Source: Cervus elaphus (lineage: Eukaryota > Chordata > Mammalia > Artiodactyla > Cervidae). Taken from it: a stretch of DNA of 64,000 nt. The translations under genes were made by a program, and so were the position numbers. This document shows positions 38,901 through 47,900 of the stretch, piece by piece. Where the stretch lies: positions 36,910,001 through 36,974,000 of the forward strand of contig NC_057831.1 in assembly GCF_910594005.1 (NCBI RefSeq), in the 5' to 3' direction. The notes under the pieces were generated by a model. The model had not been told where the DNA came from. It worked only from the letters and a program-made list of their open reading frames with translations, and did no database searches. Numbering within the stretch: position 1 is the stretch's first letter; each line of letters opens with the position of its first letter.

Positions 38901-41900
38901 AAATATGGCAAAAATGAACCTACCTACAAACAAACGGATTCACAGACATAGAGAATAGACTTGTGGTTGCTAAGGAGGAGGTCAAGAGAGTAAGAGGGAC
39001 GGACTGGGAATTTGGGGTTAGGAAATGCAAACTATCACATTTAACATGGATAAAAAACAAGGTCCTACTGTATAACACAGGCAACTATATCCAATCTCCT
39101 GGGATAAACCACCATGGAAAAGAATATTAAAAGAATGTATATACATGTGAAACTGAAGTCCCTCTGCTGTACAGCAGAGATTGGCACAATATTATAAATC
39201 AACTACACTTCAATTAAAAATTTCTAGAGATCTTTTCTTTACCTCTTTTTCCATCCAAATCAAAATGCTTTGATTCCCTCCAGCAACCATTATTAACTCC
39301 TTTACTGAGGTGCTGCTTTCTGAAAGGAATTTACAAAAAATAAGAGCTTAGAAACTCATGTGATACAAACATACACACTCAAGTAACTTTAGATCCTTCT
39401 TAAAGAGAGTCCTTTTATCTTTCTGACAGACAAAGAGTACACTTCCCACTCACAAAGCAAAAATACATATCTACTTCAGGGTGAAGTCTAGTTGGCAAAC
39501 ATAGGTGATTCGGAAGGCTGACAATGTGCTATCAGTTTAATATACATGGTTACTATAAATGCTTATATATTCAACACAGTCAAACAAATATTTGATTAGT
39601 TAACTGTTCCCTGGTTTAATTTAGCACCTATTACTAAAAACCACATTCTAGGACTGGAAGTCCAGTCATTAGGACCCCATGTTTCCACTGCAGGGAGCAC
39701 GGGTTCAATCTCTGGTCAGGGAACTAAGATCATACAAGTCACCCGGTGCAGCCAAAAACAAACAAAAAAGGCCATTTCTACAACTCAAGATTTAATCAAT
39801 GACTATCGGCTCTGAAGAATGTTAACAGTACTTCAAAGGCCTATGTAAGTGGTTATAAGAAATTAGATATAAGATACAAACTGCTTAAGGTAATAACCCT
39901 ATCATTCATTTCCCCAGAAGAACTGAGAGAACTTTAGTACTTTAGGTCACCATCAAGCTTTCAGAAACAAGTGACCCAAGTGCTCCAAGGCACTTCTATA
40001 GTGAAACCTTTCAGAGTTAAGCCTCTGAAGTCACACAGTGCACACACAGTTCAAGTCCAGCCAAAACTGCTTATGGGATAACCCTTCACTTTCCAAGTCT
40101 CTGTACCTTCCAGTAAAACAGGACTGAAAGCTCACATCTCCTCAAACTGTTTAAGGACAGGTGAGATGAGACAGCTAAGTTTTAAGCACAGTTACACTGC
40201 CTGGCGTATGTCAGCTGCTCATCATTCTGAGGGTTTTTTATGTTTAGGAGTCAGTTTAGTCAGGTAAGAAAACCAATCATCATGGAAATAATAGGTCCCT
40301 TGAAGACTGGAATCAGAGGCTGCAAAGGCCTCTGAACCCATATAGTTTTTTTTTTTTTAATGTTCTATCATTCTAAGTCCACATTACGATTAACCTGAAG
40401 GGCTTAGAGAACGAATGGCTATTGATAAATTAGATAGGGTATGTTAAGTTATTTACAAGTGAACATGAAATCAGTAAAACTCCACTCACAGTCAAACACT
40501 TTTCGTGCTACATTACACACTTAGGAAAATCAGGTTTTCAACAAACGCATTTTTGCCAAATCCTGTGTTCCTACAGAATTTACCAGATTTGCGTTCTTCA
40601 CTTGATGGCAATTTCATGGGACGTGGTACCAGCTGATTACACGTTCTGCCGTTTCCCAGTTGTCCTTCTTTTCCAGAACCAAAAGAAAAGACCTTTCCCA
40701 TATCAGAAACATAGGCAAGTGTGTGCTGCCTATTAAATAAAAGCACATACAGTCAATTCTCAATTCTCCACAATGATCAGAGTATGCAGCAATCTGGTAA
40801 AACTGCAGAAATTACGCTACCCAGTCAATGAAACTAGTTAACAAACTCCCAGTGGATGAAATCAGCCATGTGGAAACTAAGAAATCACTAATGTGTAGCT
40901 GAGGTGATTGTGGAACCCCAAAGTCCACTGAAAGCCATGATGCTGCATCCTGGCAAAGGATGTCCCCTTGGTCAGAACAAGCACCACCTCTAGCATTCTA
41001 CTCCTTCTTTAGGCTTTGGCTTGAGTCACCGCCTCCTGGCAGCCATCTCTGAGTTCCTCCCCTCCCCATCCTAGAAGATGGAATCAAGTGATCCTGAGCT
41101 CCAACTCTACTTCCCAAAGACCTTTAATTATGCTGATTTTCTTACCAATCTGATTAATGGCCTCTCCTATTATACAGATGTATAAGGAAAGAATTTGGCC
41201 TTGCTCAGAGCTCTGGCCTTTATTCTCACCTCTAGGGAGGTAATGTCTAACCTTTTAGAATTTCCCAAGTGATAGGAGTGTCTCTGTTGTTCAGGGCAAG
41301 CCCCTTGACCACACCTAATAGTTTATCAAAGTGGCTCAAAGAGGCCCCTCCAGCTGTAGGTAAGCTGAACCTCTGGGTACACAGAGGCTGGAGTCTGAGT
41401 TCCATCACATGGGCAATAATTCAATCAATGATGACTAACCAATGAAAAGTCTGGACTTGGGTGAGCTTCCCTGGTTGACAATATTCTTCACAGTCATGTA
41501 TCAGGCTGGGAGGAGGTAACACTGTCCATGCCTACAGCGGGAGTGGACATCAGAAGCGCCTCATTTTGACCTCTTCTAGACTCTGCCCTATGCAGCTCTT
41601 GCTTTAACTCTATTGATAATTTGTATCCTCCTCTTAAAATTGACCATCAGTATAACAGCTTTCAGTGAGCTGTGTCTTTCCAGTAAACTCTCCTGTGTTA
41701 GTAGGGGTGCTGCTCTGGTTTGCATTAAGACATGTCTAAGGTGAGGATTCCTCCTGTAACACTTGCTACTCAGAAGAGTGTGTGTCATGAAAAGTCCAAA
41801 GTGGTGACAAAGTTTCTTTGGTTAACACAGACAGAGTGACGATATCAATGAATAACACTTTCTAACTCATGTTTTTTCATTTTTTACAAATAAATAATTT

Positions 41901-44900
41901 TTTAAAAGATAAAGTGCATTTGAATATTTACAAAGGTATTTCACTGAAGGACCAACAAAAAGTATATTTACACATTTAAAAAATCAATTAAATTAAATAT
42001 GTATACTAAAATAAAGAGTTATTATGATTGTCTAACAATGTGAATTAAGCATTTTCACCTGTCTGAAAATGTTTGATAGTTTTATCTCAATCAAAGAAAC
42101 TGAAGAGAAATTTTATTAAACTACCTATCTAAATTTAATATATTTATCTTATCAATTTTTATTGATTCTTTACAACTTACCTTCCACATGCTATCTGGGT
42201 CACTCTATTTCCAACAAGCTCAGTTACCAAACAGGGTCTTAACTCATTCTGTGTTGAATTGTGACCGAGTTGCCCGTACTTTCCATTACCAAAAGTAAAC
42301 ACCAGTCCACTCTAAAGAAAGGGAATTTCTTATCAGAAATTAGAGAAATATGACACAGAGGTAACACTCACTTCTGTGAAGTGTTAGTGAAGGCATCAGT
42401 GAAAAATCAATAAAATCACCATCAGAGCAAAGCCCCCAATTATCAGGACAGTCCTGCATGGGGAAGCAGTGACCTTTCTTCCCCAGGAAACACCAGCTGC
42501 CCATATCTCCATGTTCTAGAGCTCTCTCCATTACAAAGTGCTCTTCTGGAACTGCAATCAAAGAGACAAGGGTACACTAACCTTTGTGAGCAAGGCAGTG
42601 TGAGAGCCACCACAAGCAAGAAATTCAACCTTCTGATAATCCAGTGCTTCAATACAGGAAGGAGAATCTTTATCTACACAAGGAAAAGAAGAGTTCAATA
42701 ACCAAAAGGAAACATTGAATTTCACACTGGAGTCCCATGCTACTGATAAAACACCCAGATTACTTCCTCTAGGCCCATCACAATAGCTCCCAACACACTG
42801 ACAAGAAAGGCTCTGTGCTGGGAGATTTAGGTCTGAAAACGGAACAGGGGTGGTGGTCAAAGGGCCACACTTGGAGGTACTCACCTGTGAAGTGTCACTT
42901 TCACTTCCCAGAGCCCTTTCTTCCTTTTTTACCTGACTTGATTAGCTTCAGTTGCAGCATATCTGGTATTTCCCATTCCAGTCTAGCATTATTACCCTTC
43001 TAATGAACCTGAAGCTTCTTATTTTTCTTTCAAATTCTCTAGTGGGGAGAACTGCCTTACACTACCTCTTCTATCACGATTATTTCCTTGTCCCAGAGAG
43101 ATTCAGCAAAATAAGTTCAACGGTCCTTTATCCTTTTTCCTCCTTTGAAATGACTTATGGGTTCTCGTGAGTAACTAGCATGGGGACATGTGAGGCAGAA
43201 ATGCAGTATCTAGCCAGTAATCCCAGGCGGAATGTGTATATTACTACAGCTGATAAAGCATAGGAGTTTGCCACACCTGAAATCTCTAACAAGGGGTTTG
43301 GGGTCATCAGAAATATTGACTTTTTCTTTGGGGAGATAGCTCAGTAATGCGAATTACATGTTTATGTGTGTGTACACACATGTAATTAAAACCTTAAAGA
43401 ATAAGATCAGAATAGGTGTTTCTAACTAGCATCTTACTATCCTTTGCCACAATTGTATTAATATTTAAAGTGCACAGGTACCTTAAAGGTCACTTCATCC
43501 AAACTCATCACTTTACAGAAAAAGAAAATGAGACATAGAGAAAAATGAAGTGACTTGGGTAGGCGAAATTAGTTAATGTGGAAGTGGGAATCACAGTCCA
43601 GATATTCCGGTCCCTAGTCCAATGCTCTTTCCCTTTTTCCCACTTAACCCGGACACTCACCTCAATTACAGCCATGACCTGCACACTGTATGTGTTGTTT
43701 AGACAGATTCTACCCTCAACACAGAGAGATAACCAGGCAAATCAGTGCTAATGAAAGCAGGAATCTGAACTATATTTGGTTCAGATTACATTCAGATTAT
43801 AGTCATCTCTTATATGTCAAATATATTTGTTTATAATATGAATTTAAAAATATATTTCCGTACTGTAGGTGTGGCCCAGGCCTAGCTGTCCACAATCATT
43901 TCTTCCCCAAGAGTAAACATTTCCGGACATGGATAAGGCCATGCTGTGGGCTTCTCCTGCAGAAATCTGAACCAAGGGGACTCCTGAGAGGTTCTCCACA
44001 ATCTCTGGTGTGGAAGTTGAGGCAAATATTCTTCCAACTCCAAGCTGGCCATCTAAGTTCTGTCCCCAAGCAAAAAGCTCACCACCTTGACAGAAACAGA
44101 GAAAATGCTGTCTTAGTAGGTTTAAAATGCAGCAGACATCACCCTAGGACATTATATTCTATCCATACTACACCATTACAATCTCGTCCATTCAAACTGA
44201 CAGGACTGCTCACATCTCAAGACTCAGTCAGAAAAACTAGAAGAAACTTCTCTTCAGCAGTAAGAGTTACAGTTCCTTATCTCCTACCTCAAAGGGTAGT
44301 ATTAAGAACTGGGTGTCTGTGTTAGCCCAAAACTCCGACGCTGAAATCCTAACCTTCAGTGTGATGGTATTAGGAAGTGGCTATTGGGGTGGTGACTGAA
44401 ATTGGATGAGATCATGATAGGGGGATCGCTCATGAATGGGATTAATGCCCTTATAAAAGGGTCCCCAGAGAGCTCTCTTGTCCTTTCCACTTGTAAGAAG
44501 ACTGGCCCTCACTAGACACCAAATCTGCTAAAACCCTGAACTGGACTTCAAATTTCTGCTGTTTAAATCACCTACTCTATTTTTATTATAGCGACCCAAA
44601 CAGAAAAAGAATAAAGCTATTGGAATATATTATAATCAAATTCAAGAAATATGTATTTTTAAAAACTCACAGGATGGGCCTATGAAAGACAGAAATACTC
44701 TACTTATGAAAAAATAAAACCCCAAACTACCTTTCTTTCTCTCCCTCTTCCACATGCCCAAAGATGCTAAATAACTAATGTAAACATACATTTAAAATCG
44801 CAGCACAGTATCATGAAAGAGTAAGCATCTTCTTCCATGAATTAAATATATGGAACATATTTTTATTTTATCTATTTTTAAAAATTTTATTGGAGTATAG

Positions 44901-47900
44901 TTGATTCACGATGTTGTCAGCTTCAGTTGTACAGCAAAGTGAATGCACACATTGGAACATATTTTTAAAGAAAAGTTCTTAGATGTTATCTAATAGAGAT
45001 GACAGTACCTAACAGAGGCTGAAAAAATATATCAGAGACTTAAATTTTACTGAGTCCTACTCTGCAAGATACTATGCAGGAACAGGTGAGAAGCAGAGAT
45101 TTTCCTTCAAACCTAATTACCAAGTGCCTATTAGTCGGCAGGAAATATCAAAATGAGAAGGATGAGTAGTTCCCTTTCTTGCTTTCCCAACTTTCAATCT
45201 TCCTACATTGTATTGTGACTTACCAATAACAAACCCTGAACAATCCCTTCCCCCCACATCCATACATCCTAGGCTTCTTGAAGGCACATGCATCTGTTTC
45301 ATCTTCACAACTTAAACATGTGGATACTCAAAATGAAAGAGTTGTTCATAAACGGATGAAGTCAAACAACCAGCTTTTGCCAATACAAATTAACACTTAA
45401 ACCTTAACAAAGCCTTCAGTATAAGTCAAATACATGATCACTTACTTCCCTTGAATTCCAGCTTTCATTCTAAAAGTTTATATTTGTCCTATGTATTTAA
45501 AAAATTTCCTTGATCCTGAATTCCACTATTCCTTATCACCTGCCTGTCTTAATTAGGTCAAGTGGCTTCAGGAAATAATTCATAGTCACTACTTCCCTTT
45601 CCTACCATTATGGCATCTGATAAGAAATGGTAAGTATACAGGGTTGGGGAGAATCCCCAAATTCAAAAGGTAATGTTAAAACACGTCAGGGCCCAGCAAA
45701 CTGGCCATAAAAGCAGACCCACGGGATTCTGAGCTCCTATCATGGGAGCTGGAAGAACCCTAGGAAAAGCGAAGAAAGTTCTGGAAAAGGGTGGACCATT
45801 CCTAGTCTTGCTTCCAGAGAGGATGATTTTAATTATTTAGAATATTTTCATTGTTTCATATTTGAAAAATAGAAAACAGAACTGCGGAAATAAATCTCTA
45901 GGCCCAAGATGGCACCCAGGCCATGTCACCAAAGCGAACTTTCACACTCTGAATGCTCAGCCTGACCAAAAACACAGTATACCCAGTCAGCCAATCCCCA
46001 AACACCAAGTTTACTCTGGGCTCTAAACTTATTTCCTTGATCAGATATGCAACCACAATCAATCATGCCCTGTTTCCATACTGAAGCTTCTGACACTCCA
46101 CAAAACTTGCCCTTGCTCAAAATCCCCTGGGAAGAGTGTTCCATTGCTTATGAGGTCCTATACACTTTCAATCCATGGGCTCTTTTCTCTTAAATAAAGA
46201 ACATCAAACTCATTACCAATTGCTTTAGTTTTTTCATTTGTGAGAATAAAATGTAGGAAAAGTAATTATGAACACCAGAAGATTTTATAGGTCCAAGAAT
46301 TCTGATTTTGTATCTCTTTCAGTAGTGTTCTAGACCATACCACATTCAAAACCATATTTCGGTCCTGTTACCAAGTGAAGCACATACATTCTCTTAGTTC
46401 TATATACACATACATTTACTCCCTCTTAAAAAAATAGTATTTAGAAAAGTACCTTTTGAGAGTGCAAGAGAATGATAATCTCCACATGTGATCTGAATTA
46501 TAGTTTTTTCTTGTAAAATGCACTGAAACCTGATGAAAGGAAATATATTTTATGTTGATCACAAATAAGTCACAACAGTTAATAATTATTAACTATATTT
46601 AATTAGGATTGAAGCTCAAAAAAGTTAACTTCACATTCAGCACATCTAAAATTACTATAATAATAACACGCTTTAATTAGTGGTTTAAAGGGAAAATAAC
46701 GTTCATTCTAAAATTGTGGTAAGATGATTCTAAGAACCTTTTACAAACAATAATTTTATGATGCAGAATAATACAAGATGAAAATAAGTCCTAATTCTCA
46801 AGATCTACTATGAAAAAGTCTCACAAATCATTCCATGATAATTTACTTTTTTCCGGGATTGAAAACTACTTTTGGGTTAAATGAGTTAATGAGTATGTAA
46901 GTCCAATTTGGGGATACGTGGACTAACCAATCATTTCCTTTAAGTGCCAATTCAACACATGTTACATGCCCTGGGAGATACAAATTGATTTACAGTTCAC
47001 TAGTCAGTTCAGAATTCATCATTTACTTAAGATACCACCATATAAAGCAAGGATCATATAAAGGAACATTTTCCTACGAAAATTATGATCGCTTTTTGAG
47101 TGAAATTTAAATCATTTTTAATAAAAGGAAAAAAAACTTTCCTACCTTGTATGTTCTACGCTATACTTGTACTCAAATGGTTTTCCATCTGAGGATAGAA
47201 CCAGCATGTGCTCTTCTCCTTGGTCCATGGAATGTATCTTCATTTTTTTCCCTAACTTAATGCACTCTGCAGAGCAAATACAACAGGAACTATCATCACT
47301 CTCACTGTGACCCACTACTATTATTCACTTAATTATAATGCACTTAAAACACCTGGAAAAAAATGTCAACTATACAATTGACTTAACATGAACGTCTCTT
47401 TAAAGAAAATTCAAATGTGGCAAGCAGACAAAATAGCAATGACTAGTGTCTTGACAACAGATTTTGTTTTTTAATTTGGGAAAGCATTGATTTATACTGT
47501 TTTAAATTGAATATATCTTTTCAATTAAAATAGCTAACTAAATATTTGCTTTTAGATTCCTGTTTAATAAGTTCAAGGAGAGAAACTAAATTTGAAGTGC
47601 TAGAAATGAAAAAGTCTGTAAGAAGCTATAATTTAATTTTTGGAGAACATACTTCATTTTAAGAGTAAATGAGGAATTGGGTTTGGGGGACAATTTTTTT
47701 TAAGGATGCTATTAAAAGAAACTGTACTATCAGTGCATATTTAGCGCTTTCTCAAAGTTAAAGATTTAAAACTGTCCACTAAACCCTTTACTTTTATCTC
47801 ATTTAATTTGTTCACAAAAAGTAGGTAGATTTGGGATCTTGTTTCAGTTTTCAGTTCTAATGAAATAAAATCTATTTATGCAAAAAATCAAAACACAAAC

